Shown here: in pieces, positions 8,367 through 17,442 of the stretch
Layout of the letters: each line of letters begins with the position of its first letter
Numbering within the stretch: position 1 is the first letter of the stretch
Assembly: GCA_036675475.1 (NCBI GenBank)
Contig: JAKFEY010000036.1
Span: 24,915-88,914 of the forward strand
Reading direction: 5' to 3'
DNA: 64,000 nucleotides
DNA from: JALYRV01 sp036675475
Lineage (GTDB): Bacteria > Acidobacteriota > Vicinamibacteria > Vicinamibacterales > SCN-69-37
The notes under the pieces: model-generated
Told to the model about the DNA's origin: nothing
Seen by the model: the letters and a program-made list of their open reading frames with translations, nothing else
Database searches by the model: none
Position numbers and translations under genes: made by a program

Positions 8367-8795
8367 CTAGGATTTCGCACGCAGCGACTGGACGTAGCCG
8401 ACCAGCGTCCACACCTGCTCGGTGGTGAGCTTGTCCTTGAAGGCCGGCATCTTCGGCTTCTGGCGCCCGCTGAGAATCTTGTGGAAGACGATGCCGTCGG
8501 GGTTGCGGTCGGCGCGGGCCGCGCTGGTGAGATCCATGCGCGCTTTGTATTTCGGATCGGCGTCCGAGCCGTCGCCCTTGCCCTGCGGCCCATGGCAGCG
8601 CTGGCAATTCTCACGGAAGATCCTTCGTCCCGCCGCGAGCGTCGCCGGCGTAACGGCCACCGGATTCTTCTCGTCGGCGGCGGTCGCCGGAAGCTGCCAG
8701 CCCGTGCCCTGCGCGGCGGTTACCGACGCCGCCAACCATAGCAGTGCGCATGCCGCCGCGATGCGCGTGCCCCGGTGATGCCGCTGCCCGATCAT
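8367..8795 (-). CDS. Exported mono-heme cytochrome c
   Basis: 142 residues. The signal peptide (RIAAACALLWLAASVTAAQG) is followed by one heme-binding CQRCH (Cys64, Cys67, His68). The probable axial Met is in KPKMPAFKDKLTTEQVWTLVGYVQSL near the C-terminus, the usual class I arrangement. It is a periplasmic electron carrier. The partner oxidase or dehydrogenase is not adjacent. The divergent LOG gene starts 23 bases away, so the two 5' ends share a very short promoter region. Confidence 0.9.
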   Translation of the reverse strand: MIGQRHHRGTRIAAACALLWLAASVTAAQGTGWQLPATAADEKNPVAVTPATLAAGRRIFRENCQRCHGPQGKGDGSDADPKYKARMDLTSAARADRNPDGIVFHKILSGRQKPKMPAFKDKLTTEQVWTLVGYVQSLRAKS

Positions 8796-8818
8796 GCGGC
8801 GATGATACAGTTTTTCTA

Positions 8819-9682
8819 ATGGCGATGGACAAGAAGCGGGCCTACTTCGATGAGGACTTCCTGCGCAGCGACGAGGCGCGGCCGGTCCGGATTCTCTCGG
8901 AATATCTCGATCCCCTGCGGCGCTTCAAGCGCGAGAACATCCAGGACACCGTCGTCTTCTTCGGATCGGCGCGCGTGCAGAGCCGCCATGCGGCGCGCCG
9001 CGCGCACGCCAGGGTGCGCGGCATTCCCGAGGCGAAGCGCCAGGCCACGCATGAAGCGGAAATGAAGCGCCTGGCCAAGGCGGTGGAGTGGTCGCGCTAT
9101 TACGAAGAGGCGCGGCAGCTGGCCGGCATGCTGACGACGTGGTCGCTGGCGCTGCCGACCGAGCACCACCGGTTCGTCGTGTGCTCGGGCGGCGGGCCCG
9201 GCATCATGGAGGCGGCCAACCGCGGCGCGCGCGAGGCGGGCGGCAAGAGCATCGGCCTGAACATCAGCCTGCCGTACGAACAGGGCGTCAACCGCTACGT
9301 CAACGCCGACCTCGCGTTCGAGTTCCACTACTTCTTCATGCGGAAGTTCTGGTTCGCGTATCTGGCCAAGGCGCTGGTGATCTTTCCCGGGGGCTTCGGC
9401 ACGCTCGACGAGATGTTCGAAATCCTGACGCTCGCGCAAACCGAAAAGCTCTCGAAAGAGCTGAAGGTCATTCTCTACGGCACCGACTACTGGGATCCGA
9501 TCTTGGACTTCGGGCCGCTGGTGGAGTGGGGGGCGATCGAGCGGCAGGATCTGCAGCTGATGGAGCGCGTGAACACGCCCGAGGACGCCTTCGCCTCGCT
9601 CAAGGCGCACCTGATCAAGCACATCGAGCCCGAGACGAAGCAGGAGCGGAAGGCGCCGGGCCTGGCCAGGACCCGCAGTTGA
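8819..9682 (+). CDS. LOG family protein (TIGR00730-type Rossmann fold)
   Basis: 287 residues. The LOG/lysine-decarboxylase-like signatures are CSGGGPGIMEAANRGAREAGG and LVIFPGGFGTLDEMFE. In family members the PGGxGTxxE motif hydrolyses nucleoside 5'-monophosphates, as in cytokinin-activating LOG or PpnN. This is the long form, with an N-terminal extension of about 100 residues before the Rossmann core, as in PpnN-type nucleosidases. The ATG at 8819 (MAMDKKRAYFDEDFL) is favoured over earlier in-frame codons, which would run into the divergent cytochrome gene. Confidence 0.87.
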   Translation: MAMDKKRAYFDEDFLRSDEARPVRILSEYLDPLRRFKRENIQDTVVFFGSARVQSRHAARRAHARVRGIPEAKRQATHEAEMKRLAKAVEWSRYYEEARQLAGMLTTWSLALPTEHHRFVVCSGGGPGIMEAANRGAREAGGKSIGLNISLPYEQGVNRYVNADLAFEFHYFFMRKFWFAYLAKALVIFPGGFGTLDEMFEILTLAQTEKLSKELKVILYGTDYWDPILDFGPLVEWGAIERQDLQLMERVNTPEDAFASLKAHLIKHIEPETKQERKAPGLARTRS

Positions 9683-9701
9683 GTGGTCGCGTCAGCAGCC
9701 G

Positions 9702-10865
9702 TCAGTAGATCAAGAACTTCGAGCGCACCTGCTCGAACGCGCGCACGGACTCCGTCCAGTCCGCCGCAATCTGCCGTGCCGTGAGGCCGGCGTCCATGCC
9801 CTTCCGCAGCTTGTCCGATCCGAAGAGGATGTCGATCGGCAGCAGCGTGTATTCGTACTCGTAGGGCGGCTCGCGCCACGCGAACGCCGCCGGGTCCGCG
9901 TCGCGGAAGGCGATGACGAGGGCCACGCCGGTTTCCACCGCACGAAACTGCTCGCGATCGGTGACGTGCACCTGACAGCCGCCGCAGAGCCTCTTCGCGT
10001 GTTTGTGGAACGTCGGCTCGAAGGCATGCGGCCGGAACACGACGCCCGGAAGCCCCAGCCCGTTCAGGCGCGCGCAGAACGCCTCGGGATCCTTCACCCA
10101 CGGCGCTCCGATCAACTCGAACGGCTTGGTCGTGCCGCGCCCCTCCGAGACGTTGATGCCCTCGAACAGCACAGCGCCCGGATAGACGATCTCCGACTCG
10201 AGCGTCGGGATGTTCGGCGACGGCAGCACGAAGGGCAGGCCCGTGGCGTCGAAGTACAGGTCACGGCGCCAGCCCTGCATGGGAATCACTTCGAGCTTCG
10301 CGCCGAGCCCCATGTGCTCGTTGAACATCCGCGCGAGCTCGCCGATGGTCATGCCGTGGCGCATCGGCAGCTCGTACAGGCCGACGAACGACTCGTAGCC
10401 CTTCTCGAGCATCGGCCCTTCCACCGCCACGCCGCCAATCGGGTTCGGGCGATCGCAGACGATCACCGGAAGGCCGTTGCGGGCGGCGGCCTTCAGGCAG
10501 TAGGCCATCGTGTAGATGTAGGTGTAGATGCGCGTGCCGACGTCCTGCAGATCGATCACGAGCGCGTCGAGCCCGGCCAGCATCTCGTCGGTCGGCTCGC
10601 GCGTTTCGCTGTAGAGCGAATACACGGGCACGCGGCGCGCCGCATCTTCGGCGTGCGGCGACTCGATCATGTTCTCCTGCACGTCGGAGCGGATGCCGTG
10701 CTGCGGCCCGAAGAGCGCCGCGATGACCACGCCGGCCTCGGCGGCGCGATCGGTGACGTGGCGGAATCCCGAATCAATCGACGCGGGGTTGCACACGAGG
10801 CCGATGCGCCGGCCTTTGAGCAGGTCCTTCTGAAGGAGGATGTCGGTGCCGAGCGCGATGGCCAT
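9702..10865 (-). CDS. DUF1343 protein, NamZ-like exo-beta-N-acetylmuramidase
   Basis: 387 residues covering the whole DUF1343 domain. Recognisable blocks are GRRIGLVCNPASID, ALFGPQHGIRSDVQEN, LDALVIDLQDVGTRIYTYIYTMAYCLKA, DRPNPIGGVAVEGP, and NVSEGRGTTKPFELIGAPW. NamZ of this family removes terminal N-acetylmuramic acid from peptidoglycan fragments. Unlike some homologues no signal peptide is visible, so this copy is probably cytoplasmic and would work in muropeptide recycling. It is followed on the same strand by nothing close; fdhD lies upstream with 14 bases between them. Confidence 0.88.
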   Translation of the reverse strand: MAIALGTDILLQKDLLKGRRIGLVCNPASIDSGFRHVTDRAAEAGVVIAALFGPQHGIRSDVQENMIESPHAEDAARRVPVYSLYSETREPTDEMLAGLDALVIDLQDVGTRIYTYIYTMAYCLKAAARNGLPVIVCDRPNPIGGVAVEGPMLEKGYESFVGLYELPMRHGMTIGELARMFNEHMGLGAKLEVIPMQGWRRDLYFDATGLPFVLPSPNIPTLESEIVYPGAVLFEGINVSEGRGTTKPFELIGAPWVKDPEAFCARLNGLGLPGVVFRPHAFEPTFHKHAKRLCGGCQVHVTDREQFRAVETGVALVIAFRDADPAAFAWREPPYEYEYTLLPIDILFGSDKLRKGMDAGLTARQIAADWTESVRAFEQVRSKFLIY

Positions 10866-10879
10866 GGGGTCCGTCCAGA

Positions 10880-11713
10880 TTACACAATCCGGTCGAAGCC
10901 GGAATAGAGGTTGAAGCGATCTTCGCGCAGAAAGCCGGCGAGGGTGAGGTTGAACGCGCGGGCCGTCTCGACCGCCAGGCTCGACGGCGCGCCGACGGCC
11001 GCCAGCACCGGCACGGCCGCGCGCACGGCCTTGTGCACGATCTCGAAGGCGGCGCGGCCGCTGACGATGAGAATCGCCGGCGGCGGGTGGGAGGCCGGTC
11101 CCGGCGCGCGACGGAGGAGTGAGCCGACGAGCTTGTCGACGGCGTTGTGGCGTCCGACGTCCTCGGCCGAGGCGATGAGCCGGCCACCGGCGTCGAAGAG
11201 CGCCGCCGCGTGAATGCCGCCGGTCTCATCGAAGGCGGCCTGACGGGCCCTGAGGGCCGCCGGCAGCGACTGCAGGGTGTCACGCGTGACCTCGGGGCCA
11301 GGCGGCAGCGTCGCGGTTCCCAGCGCGCGCAAATCGTCGATGGCGTCGCGGCCGCACAGGCCGCAGGCGCTGGAGCGGACGAGCACGCGGCGCGCCAGCC
11401 GGTCGTCGATCGGCGTCGAGGGGCTGAGGCTGACGCGCAGGTGGCCGGCGCCGGCGGTGAGGCACGCCTCGATGTCCTGTCCGCTGTGGATGAAGCCCTC
11501 GGCGAAGAGCAGGCCGGCGGCGAGGTCCTCGTCGCGGCCGGGCGTGCGCAGCAGCACGCCCGCGCTGACGCGCCGGCGATCGCCGCGTGGTCCATATTCG
11601 AGTTCGAGCAGCAGGGGTTCTTCGACGGCGACGAGATCGGCGTCGGCGGCGGGGCCGGTGGGGGAGGCGCCCACGCGGCGCACCGCCGCGACCCGGACAG
11701 GCGAATCCTTCAC
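10880..11713 (-). CDS. fdhD: Formate dehydrogenase sulfurtransferase FdhD
   Basis: 277 residues from a GTG at 11713 that overlaps the L,D-transpeptidase stop (GTGA). The active-site loop SSACGLCG carries the conserved Cys pair that relays sulfur from IscS to the molybdenum cofactor of formate dehydrogenase. ASAEDVGRHNAVDKLVG and FLREDRFNLYSG are further family blocks. FdhD serves a molybdenum bis-MGD enzyme; none is encoded in this window, so the client lies elsewhere. The upstream neighbour is an unrelated cell-wall gene, so translational coupling here is incidental or recent. Confidence 0.92.
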   Translation of the reverse strand: MKDSPVRVAAVRRVGASPTGPAADADLVAVEEPLLLELEYGPRGDRRRVSAGVLLRTPGRDEDLAAGLLFAEGFIHSGQDIEACLTAGAGHLRVSLSPSTPIDDRLARRVLVRSSACGLCGRDAIDDLRALGTATLPPGPEVTRDTLQSLPAALRARQAAFDETGGIHAAALFDAGGRLIASAEDVGRHNAVDKLVGSLLRRAPGPASHPPPAILIVSGRAAFEIVHKAVRAAVPVLAAVGAPSSLAVETARAFNLTLAGFLREDRFNLYSGFDRIV

Positions 11714-12582
11714 TCCAGGATTATCACCGCTCTTCCTTCGCGCTGCTTCAGGGCCTGGGCGGCCGCGGGCGTGGCGGCGAGATCCGCGGCGCCGATCTCC
11801 GCCAGCGTCGCCGCCAGCGCGGCCTTCGTCACGCCGCCGCGCCCGTAGGGATCGCGGTGCACTTCCACAAAGACCGTGCGCCCGTCTTTCGCCGCAAGCA
11901 GCGGCTCGTAGATGATGACCGCGCGATCTCCTTTCGTCACCTGCTCGAACAGGTGCTCGACGTCCTCGATCGACATCCGGATGCAGCCGTGCGTCGAGTA
12001 CTTGAAGATGCTCGACGGCGCATTCGTGCCGTGGATGCCAATCGACGGCGTCAGCCCGATCCATCGCGTGCCCAGCGGGTTGTCCGGCCCGGGCGCCACG
12101 CGCGTCAGCACGCGCTTGCCCTCGCGCGCCATCTCGGCCTGAATCGACTTCGGCACTTCCCACGACGGATCGACTTCCATCTCGCGCACGGTGAATTCGC
12201 CAACCGGCGTCCGCCATCCGCCGCTTCCCACCGCCACGGGATACGACGCCTTCAGCGATCCGCCGCGAAACAGGAACAGGCGGCGCTGCGGCAGGTTGAT
12301 CACGATGCCGTCGGTGAAGCCCGTGGGGATGATGTGCCGGTTGTCGACCTCGATCGTCTCGCCCGGCTTCAGCCGCGCGTTGGCCGGGATGCCGTTGTCA
12401 CGCGCCAGCACCGCGGGCTCGAGGCCGAAGCGGGCGGCCACGAGCGCGAGCGTATCGCCGCGCATGATCTGATAGCGCTGAACGTCGCCGGTTATGGCAG
12501 GGGTGCCCGCGACGGCGAACGCCGCCGCGGACGAGAACACAAGAGCCAGAATGACCGCCGATTGGCGGGAACGAGTCCACAT
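11710..12582 (-). CDS. LysM-YkuD L,D-transpeptidase (paralog 1)
   Basis: 290 residues: signal peptide (about 1-26), a LysM-like peptidoglycan-binding segment (RYQIMRGDTLALVAARFG, about 36-80), then the YkuD catalytic domain. The catalytic motif is HGTNAPSSIFKYSTHGCIRM with the active Cys and upstream His. It cross-links peptidoglycan stem peptides (3-3) or anchors proteins in the periplasm. A paralog with the same layout and conserved blocks (PGPDNPLG, WLGL/WIGL, IHGTNAPSSI) is at 44369-45250. Confidence 0.92.
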   Translation of the reverse strand: MWTRSRQSAVILALVFSSAAAFAVAGTPAITGDVQRYQIMRGDTLALVAARFGLEPAVLARDNGIPANARLKPGETIEVDNRHIIPTGFTDGIVINLPQRRLFLFRGGSLKASYPVAVGSGGWRTPVGEFTVREMEVDPSWEVPKSIQAEMAREGKRVLTRVAPGPDNPLGTRWIGLTPSIGIHGTNAPSSIFKYSTHGCIRMSIEDVEHLFEQVTKGDRAVIIYEPLLAAKDGRTVFVEVHRDPYGRGGVTKAALAATLAEIGAADLAATPAAAQALKQREGRAVIILE

Positions 12583-12640
12583 GACTCATTCCTTCGCAAA
12601 CGGCCTGCCCGAAATCGGTGCAGCTCAGGCGCGGCGCGAC

Positions 12641-14836
12641 TCAGTACGTCGCGATCAGCGAAATCGACAGCGAGCGGCCGGGCGCCAGCACCGCGCGCGC
12701 CGCCTGCGTCGCGAAGTACGCCGCGTCGAACAGGTTGCGGATCTGGCCGCGCACCTCGAGGCGCGGCAGCACGTGCAGGCCGCCCGCGAGATCGATCAGC
12801 GTGTAGCCGTTGACTTCGCGCTCGGTCGGCCCCGGCGTGTCGTCCTCCGCAAACCAGGCCGCGCGCGCCTGCGCGAACCCGCGCGCGCCGAACATCTTCC
12901 GGCCGAGCACGGTGAACGTTGCCGGCGTGATCCCGTCGAGCGGCACGCGGCCGCGCTCGCCGAGCGCGCTGTCGCCGGGCGTGTCGCCGCGGGCGATCTG
13001 CGCCGTGAATTCGATCGCCATCTGCGCCGGCAGCGACGCCTGCGCCTCGGCCTCCAGCCCGGTCACGACGGCTTCTCCGCGATTGCGAAAGAAGAAGTCG
13101 TCATCGTCGCCGTACCGCTCGATCAGGTCGGAGATGGTGTAGTGGTACGCGTTGACGCCGAGCCGCACGCGGCCGGCCGTATAGCGGACCGCGCCGTCGA
13201 ACTGCAGGCTCGACTCCGGGTCGAGATCGGGATTGCCGGTGATGAAGCCGCGCCCCGACGGGCCGCGGAAGTAGCGATCGGACAGCACCGGATCGCGGAA
13301 CCCGCGCGCCACCTGCCCGGTGAGCGTCAGACCCTCGAACGGGCCCGCGGTCAACGAGCCGAAGCCCGAGAAGGCGCCGTGCGCTGTCGACCGGCTGCCG
13401 AAAAACCCGCCCGGGTTCTTTGTCGTCACGTAATCGAAACGGCCGCCCGCCGCTGCCGAGACGCGCGGCGCCAGCGCGCTGTCGATCTGCAGGAACACGC
13501 CGCTGTCGTTGCGATGCGCGCCATCGATGGACACGTTGCTGGTGGTGCCGGCCAGCGCGCCCGACAGGTCGTACTCCTCCATGATGTCGAGCGCGTCGAG
13601 CCCGAAGCGCCCGCTGATGTCGAGGCCGGCCATCAGGCGCGTGTCGCCCAGCGCGCGCTCGGACACGGCGCGCAGCTGATAATCACGTGCGCGCACGTCC
13701 GCGCGCTCCACGGCCCGCGGCGTGGTGGCGGTGGCGAACGTGTCCTGGTCGGTGATGTTGGTGTAGCTGCCGATGAGCGCGTCGATGGCGAGCGCGCCGA
13801 AGGGGCCCGCGCTGCCAATCTGGTAGTTGGCCGTCAGGCGATGCGACGTGTCTTCCGGGTAGAAGAACCGCACGCGGCGCGAGTTGTTGCGCGGCCGCTC
13901 CAGATCCGTGGCGAAGTCGCTTTGCCAGCCGAACGACAGATGGTTGGCCCCGAGCGCGTGCGTCGTGCGCACGAGAAAGCCCGCGTCTTCCCATCCCGAG
14001 TTGAAGACGTCGCCTTCCGCGCTGTCGTAATCCTCGGCGTTGCGGTAGTGCGCCTGCGCAAACAGCCCCGTCGCCGCGAATCCGCGGCCGGCCTCGGCGC
14101 TGTAGCGCTGCTCCGGCACGCCGGCGCCAAACGTCACCAGGCCGCGCAGGTGCAGCGGATCGCCGGCTTCCACGCGCCGCGTGCGCGCCGCGATGACGCC
14201 GCCGAAGGCATCCGAGCCATAGGCGACCGATCCCGGCCCGCGCGCGACATCGACACCTTCGAGCACCGACGGATCGAGAAAGGTGGCGCTCGGTCCGACG
14301 CGGCGCTCGGACGTCACGCGCCCGCCGTCGATCAGAATCAGCGTGCGGCCGGCCGACAGCCCGCGCAGCGCCGGCACGCCCGCGTGGCCTTCCGAGACCT
14401 GGTTCACGCCGGCCACGTTCTCGAGCGCCTGAATCAGATTCTCGGGCGATCGCACGGCGATGTCGCGGCCCGACACCGAGGTCATGCCCGCCGCCGGCGA
14501 GGCATCGATGCTCGGGGCCGCACCGGTCACCGTGACCTGCTCGGCGATCGCGCTGACGCGAACGGTGACCTCGGCGCCAAGCGTTTCGATCAGCACCGGC
14601 TTCGCCAGCGCGCCGGTCGGAAGGATGACGAGAATTTCGAACGGCGGCTTCGGATCCGGCGTCCAGGTGAAGCGTCCGGCCGCATCGGTCTTCACCGAGC
14701 CGGTCATGCCCAGGATGGACACTTCCGCGTTGGCGACGGGATTCCCGGTGCGGTCGTCGATGACGCGTCCGGGAAATGCCGCAGCGGGCGCCGCGCTCAT
14801 CACGAGCAGGACGGCCGCAAGACGGAGATTACGCAT
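12641..14836 (-). CDS. TonB-dependent outer-membrane receptor
   Basis: 731 residues: signal peptide, a carboxypeptidase-regulatory-like beta-sandwich (FPGRVIDDRTGNPVANAEVSI, about 20-95), a plug domain (SPENLIQALENVAGVNQVSEGH...LRGLSAGRTLILIDGGRV), then a 22-strand type barrel ending in aromatic Tyr. It imports a ligand across the outer membrane using TonB energy. The N-terminal CarboxypepD_reg module is typical of Acidobacteria and Bacteroidetes receptors. There is no adjacent substrate-handling gene, so the ligand (siderophore, vitamin B12, saccharide) is unknown. Confidence 0.9.
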   Translation of the reverse strand: MRNLRLAAVLLVMSAAPAAAFPGRVIDDRTGNPVANAEVSILGMTGSVKTDAAGRFTWTPDPKPPFEILVILPTGALAKPVLIETLGAEVTVRVSAIAEQVTVTGAAPSIDASPAAGMTSVSGRDIAVRSPENLIQALENVAGVNQVSEGHAGVPALRGLSAGRTLILIDGGRVTSERRVGPSATFLDPSVLEGVDVARGPGSVAYGSDAFGGVIAARTRRVEAGDPLHLRGLVTFGAGVPEQRYSAEAGRGFAATGLFAQAHYRNAEDYDSAEGDVFNSGWEDAGFLVRTTHALGANHLSFGWQSDFATDLERPRNNSRRVRFFYPEDTSHRLTANYQIGSAGPFGALAIDALIGSYTNITDQDTFATATTPRAVERADVRARDYQLRAVSERALGDTRLMAGLDISGRFGLDALDIMEEYDLSGALAGTTSNVSIDGAHRNDSGVFLQIDSALAPRVSAAAGGRFDYVTTKNPGGFFGSRSTAHGAFSGFGSLTAGPFEGLTLTGQVARGFRDPVLSDRYFRGPSGRGFITGNPDLDPESSLQFDGAVRYTAGRVRLGVNAYHYTISDLIERYGDDDDFFFRNRGEAVVTGLEAEAQASLPAQMAIEFTAQIARGDTPGDSALGERGRVPLDGITPATFTVLGRKMFGARGFAQARAAWFAEDDTPGPTEREVNGYTLIDLAGGLHVLPRLEVRGQIRNLFDAAYFATQAARAVLAPGRSLSISLIATY

Positions 14837-14887
14837 CAGCTGAATTTAAAGGAGCGCGCCGCTTACTACCAGCGCTCGTAGTTCGTC

Positions 14888-15847
14888 TCAGGGCAGCGAG
14901 ACGAGCGTTTCGAGCAGCGTATGCGCGGCGCTCGACACCCACGGGCTGGCGGCAGCGGCCGCGAGTGCCGCAGTCATCGCCACGGTCACGGCGGCAAGCG
15001 CGCGCGAGTGGCCGGCATCACGGGCTTCGGCCTGGCCGCTCACCAGCCGGCGCACGCGATCTTCGATGCCTTCCCCGCGATAGAGCGCGCTGGCGGGCAG
15101 CACGACAGGGCGCGACGCCCCGGCGATGCGCGCCACTTGCACAAGGGCGGAGGCGAGTTCCAGCCTGCGGCCAGCGGCGTCGTCGGCGCGATGCTCCACG
15201 GCCTGATGCCAGGCGGCCGCCAAGGCGCGCGAGGCGCGCGTGAAGCCCAGCGCGTCGGGCGCGGCGTCCATCAGCAGCCGCGTGACGTTGTCGAACGCCG
15301 ACACATGCCGCCGTTCGTGCTCGACGATCGCCTGCAGCTCGCTCGGCGAACAGCCGTGCAGCACCGACGTGGAGATGAACAGCCGCGGCCGGAGCACGCC
15401 GATCACGGCCACCAGCGGAAAGGCGGTGTCGATCGCGAACGCCGGCATGCGCGCCACCGTGAGCGGCAGGGGCGTGCCGGTGGCCAGCCACGTGCGGCGC
15501 AGCGCCGCGGTGGCCATCGTGGTTCGCACGGCGCGCGTGATCGACGTCAGCAGAATGACGAGTCCGGCCGCGGCCGCCAGCACCAGCACGACGCCGACGC
15601 CCTCGATGTCGTCGCGCTGTTCGTGGCGGAAATAGCCTGGTGCGAGAATGAAGGCCGTTGCGGCGAGCGACGCCAGGGCCGGCAGCAGGCGATAGACGGC
15701 AAGCGTCCACGCGCGTGTCGCGGCCCCTGCACGATGCGACGAGCGCACCACCACGCCGGCGCACAGATACGCGACGAGCGACGTGGCAAGGCTCGACACG
15801 AAAAACGCGGCCAGCACGACGAGGACGAAGCGCTGCGCAAAGTTCAT
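14888..15847 (-). CDS. M56-family membrane metallopeptidase (BlaR1/MecR1-like)
   Basis: 319 residues, several membrane helices (about 7-30, 48-70, 82-105, C-terminal 280-300). The zinc-peptidase motif is VEHERRHVSAFDN (HExxH) with a second site EHRADDAA. Such proteases sense cell-wall or antibiotic signals and inactivate a BlaI/MecI repressor. The sensor penicillin-binding domain of true BlaR1 is absent. The start overlaps the stop of the BlaI-like gene by ATGA, which supports a two-gene sensor/repressor unit. Confidence 0.88.
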   Translation of the reverse strand: MNFAQRFVLVVLAAFFVSSLATSLVAYLCAGVVVRSSHRAGAATRAWTLAVYRLLPALASLAATAFILAPGYFRHEQRDDIEGVGVVLVLAAAAGLVILLTSITRAVRTTMATAALRRTWLATGTPLPLTVARMPAFAIDTAFPLVAVIGVLRPRLFISTSVLHGCSPSELQAIVEHERRHVSAFDNVTRLLMDAAPDALGFTRASRALAAAWHQAVEHRADDAAGRRLELASALVQVARIAGASRPVVLPASALYRGEGIEDRVRRLVSGQAEARDAGHSRALAAVTVAMTAALAAAAASPWVSSAAHTLLETLVSLP

Positions 15848-16236
15848 GGCTGCTCCTCCTTCCGCTTCTCGTGAATCAGCCGCTCGAGCTCGTCGAGCAG
15901 CGCCTGGTCGTGATCGCCGACCGCGTCGACCAGAAACGACAGCAGCGCACCGGCCCCTTCCCGATCGGCCAGCAGAGGCACCAGGCTGCCGCCGGCCCGC
16001 GCGGCCTGAAACCGCCCGCGCGAATCATGCGGCGCATAGACGAACGCGCGCCCCTGCTTTTCGCGCGCCAGCACACCCTTCCGATGCAGCCGGTCCAGCG
16101 TCGTCATCAGCGTCGTGTAGGCGATGCCGGTAAACGCGGGCTGCAGGTCGCGCACGCTCGACGGGCAGCCCCGTGCCCAGAGGGCATCGAGGACGCGGGC
16201 TTCGAGCGGGCCGAGACGGGTGTCCGACACTGGCAT
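15844..16236 (-). CDS. BlaI/MecI/CopY-family transcriptional repressor
   Basis: 130 residues. The N-terminal winged helix (LGPLEARVLDALWARGCPSSVRDLQPA…IAYTTLMTTLDRLHRKGVLAREKQGRAFVYAP) matches the BlaI family, with the cleavage region and C-terminal dimerisation helices after residue 70. It should repress its own promoter until cut by the co-encoded M56 protease. The target may be the pair itself or the neighbouring TonB receptor. The PepSY gene ends-to-starts just 4 bases upstream on the same strand (its stop is at 16241), so they may be one operon. Confidence 0.9.
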   Translation of the reverse strand: MPVSDTRLGPLEARVLDALWARGCPSSVRDLQPAFTGIAYTTLMTTLDRLHRKGVLAREKQGRAFVYAPHDSRGRFQAARAGGSLVPLLADREGAGALLSFLVDAVGDHDQALLDELERLIHEKRKEEQP

Positions 16237-16240
16237 TACC

Positions 16241-16786
16241 TTATAACGCCCGGGGCACCGGATGCGCTTCAGTCGCCTTCCGGCGCCGGATGCGCCGCTT
16301 GTTCATGAGCGGATAGAGCCACATCCACATGCCGCCCAGCCACAGCACCAGCAGCGTGATCGCGGTCGGGAAAAACAGTCCGAGCTTCACGCCGTCGCCG
16401 AAGATCGACCCGTCGTGAATCGACTCGATCCAGTCCGAGCGGCGAAACCAGATCTGCTTGATCTCGCCGGTGCCGAGGTCGACCTGGGCCTCCCAGTCGG
16501 ACTTGAGCCAGACCTTGACGATGCCCTTGTCGGGCCGCACGTCGAGGCGGTTGACGTCCTCCCAGCCGGTGACGCCGAGGCTGGGCTCGCGCTTGACGGC
16601 CTCGAGAATGCCGCTGAGCTCCAGCACCGGCGCGGTCACGCTGCCGCGCTGTTCCGGCGGCTGCACCCAGGCCCAGTGTTTCTTCAGTTGCAGGACGATT
16701 CCCGTGCAGATGATGATGAACAGCGGCACGGCGATAATCGCGCTGGCCCAGTAGTGGACCTTCCTGTTGAGGACGTTGAAATGCAT
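16241..16786 (-). CDS. PepSY-associated membrane protein
   Basis: 181 residues. One N-terminal helix (HYWASAIIAVPLFIIICTGIVLQL), a periplasmic PepSY-like segment ending in LGTGEIKQIWFRRSDWIESIHDGSIFG, and a second helix (FFPTAITLLVLWLGGMWMWLYPLM), then a basic tail. This layout is the short form of PepSY_TM proteins, which are often linked to iron uptake or respiratory reductases. The start codon lies in the palindrome ATGCAT (16781-16786), shared with the divergent gene start. Confidence 0.8.
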   Translation of the reverse strand: MHFNVLNRKVHYWASAIIAVPLFIIICTGIVLQLKKHWAWVQPPEQRGSVTAPVLELSGILEAVKREPSLGVTGWEDVNRLDVRPDKGIVKVWLKSDWEAQVDLGTGEIKQIWFRRSDWIESIHDGSIFGDGVKLGLFFPTAITLLVLWLGGMWMWLYPLMNKRRIRRRKATEAHPVPRAL

Positions 16787-17347
16787 GCGAATAAATGGAT
16801 GCTAGCGGCGGTGTGCGTGCTACTACCAGCAATCGTAATTGGCGCGCAGCAGGTGAGGCCGGTGCTGGGGACGTGGACGACCGACGCGAGCGGCGTCATC
16901 ACGCACGACGCCTCGAAGTGGGCCGCGAAGGAAGGCTATCCGCTGGCCGTCTTCAACGAACCGGCCACCTTCACCGGCGGCACCGCCAGCATTGAGTTCA
17001 AGATGATCGGCGGCACCGACGACTACACGGCCGGCCTGTCGTTCGGCCATCAGGGATCGTCGTACTACTACGTGCGCTACAACACGAAGGACGGCAACGT
17101 CGCGCTGTGGCGGATGGACGGGCCGAAGCGCACCGTCATCAAGCATGGCGAGCATCACGAACAGCTCGCCAGGAACCAATGGCACCGCCTCGAGCTCACG
17201 GTGCAGGGCCGGCGCGTCAGCGCCACCGTGAACGGCGGCGCGCTGCAGGTCGAGCACGAGCTCGATCGGCCCGTCTCCGGGCGCCTCGGGCTTTACACCA
17301 AGCCCGACGCGACAAGCGCGTTCCGAAACCTGATCGTGAAGCCATAG
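16781..17347 (+). CDS. Secreted concanavalin-like/DUF1080-type protein
   Basis: 188 residues: signal peptide (WMLAAVCVLLPAIVIGAQQ), then a jelly-roll domain resembling DUF1080 / 3-keto-disaccharide-hydrolase-like proteins. The blocks are ASIEFKMIGG, DDYTAGLSFGHQGSSYYYVRYNTKDGNVALWRMDG, NQWHRLELTVQGRRVSATVNG and GRLGLYTKPDATSAFRNL. It probably binds or acts on a carbohydrate in the periplasm. The first ATG (16781) overlaps the start of the divergent PepSY gene; an in-frame ATG at 16799 gives a cleaner signal peptide and avoids the overlap. Confidence 0.75.
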   Translation: MHANKWMLAAVCVLLPAIVIGAQQVRPVLGTWTTDASGVITHDASKWAAKEGYPLAVFNEPATFTGGTASIEFKMIGGTDDYTAGLSFGHQGSSYYYVRYNTKDGNVALWRMDGPKRTVIKHGEHHEQLARNQWHRLELTVQGRRVSATVNGGALQVEHELDRPVSGRLGLYTKPDATSAFRNLIVKP

Positions 17348-17408
17348 GCCGGCGTGCCGCCGGCGCACGATGTCGTAACCGTATAGACGATCTCAGTCGG
17401 TGGGGATG

Positions 17409-17437
17409 GTGTGGTCCAGCTCATCACTGGACCACAC
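17409..17437. terminator. Strong hairpin between convergent genes
   Basis: Perfect 11-bp inverted repeat GTGTGGTCCAG / CTGGACCACAC with a 7-base loop. It sits between the ends of two convergent genes. No T tract follows on either strand, so it is either a Rho-independent-like bidirectional stop of weak type or another palindromic repeat. Confidence 0.5.
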
Positions 17438-17442
17438 GAGTT

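Noticed and set aside
12494..14881. 795-codon plus-strand frame opposite the TonB receptor
   Set aside because: Arg/His-rich shadow of the high-GC receptor gene, with no domain.
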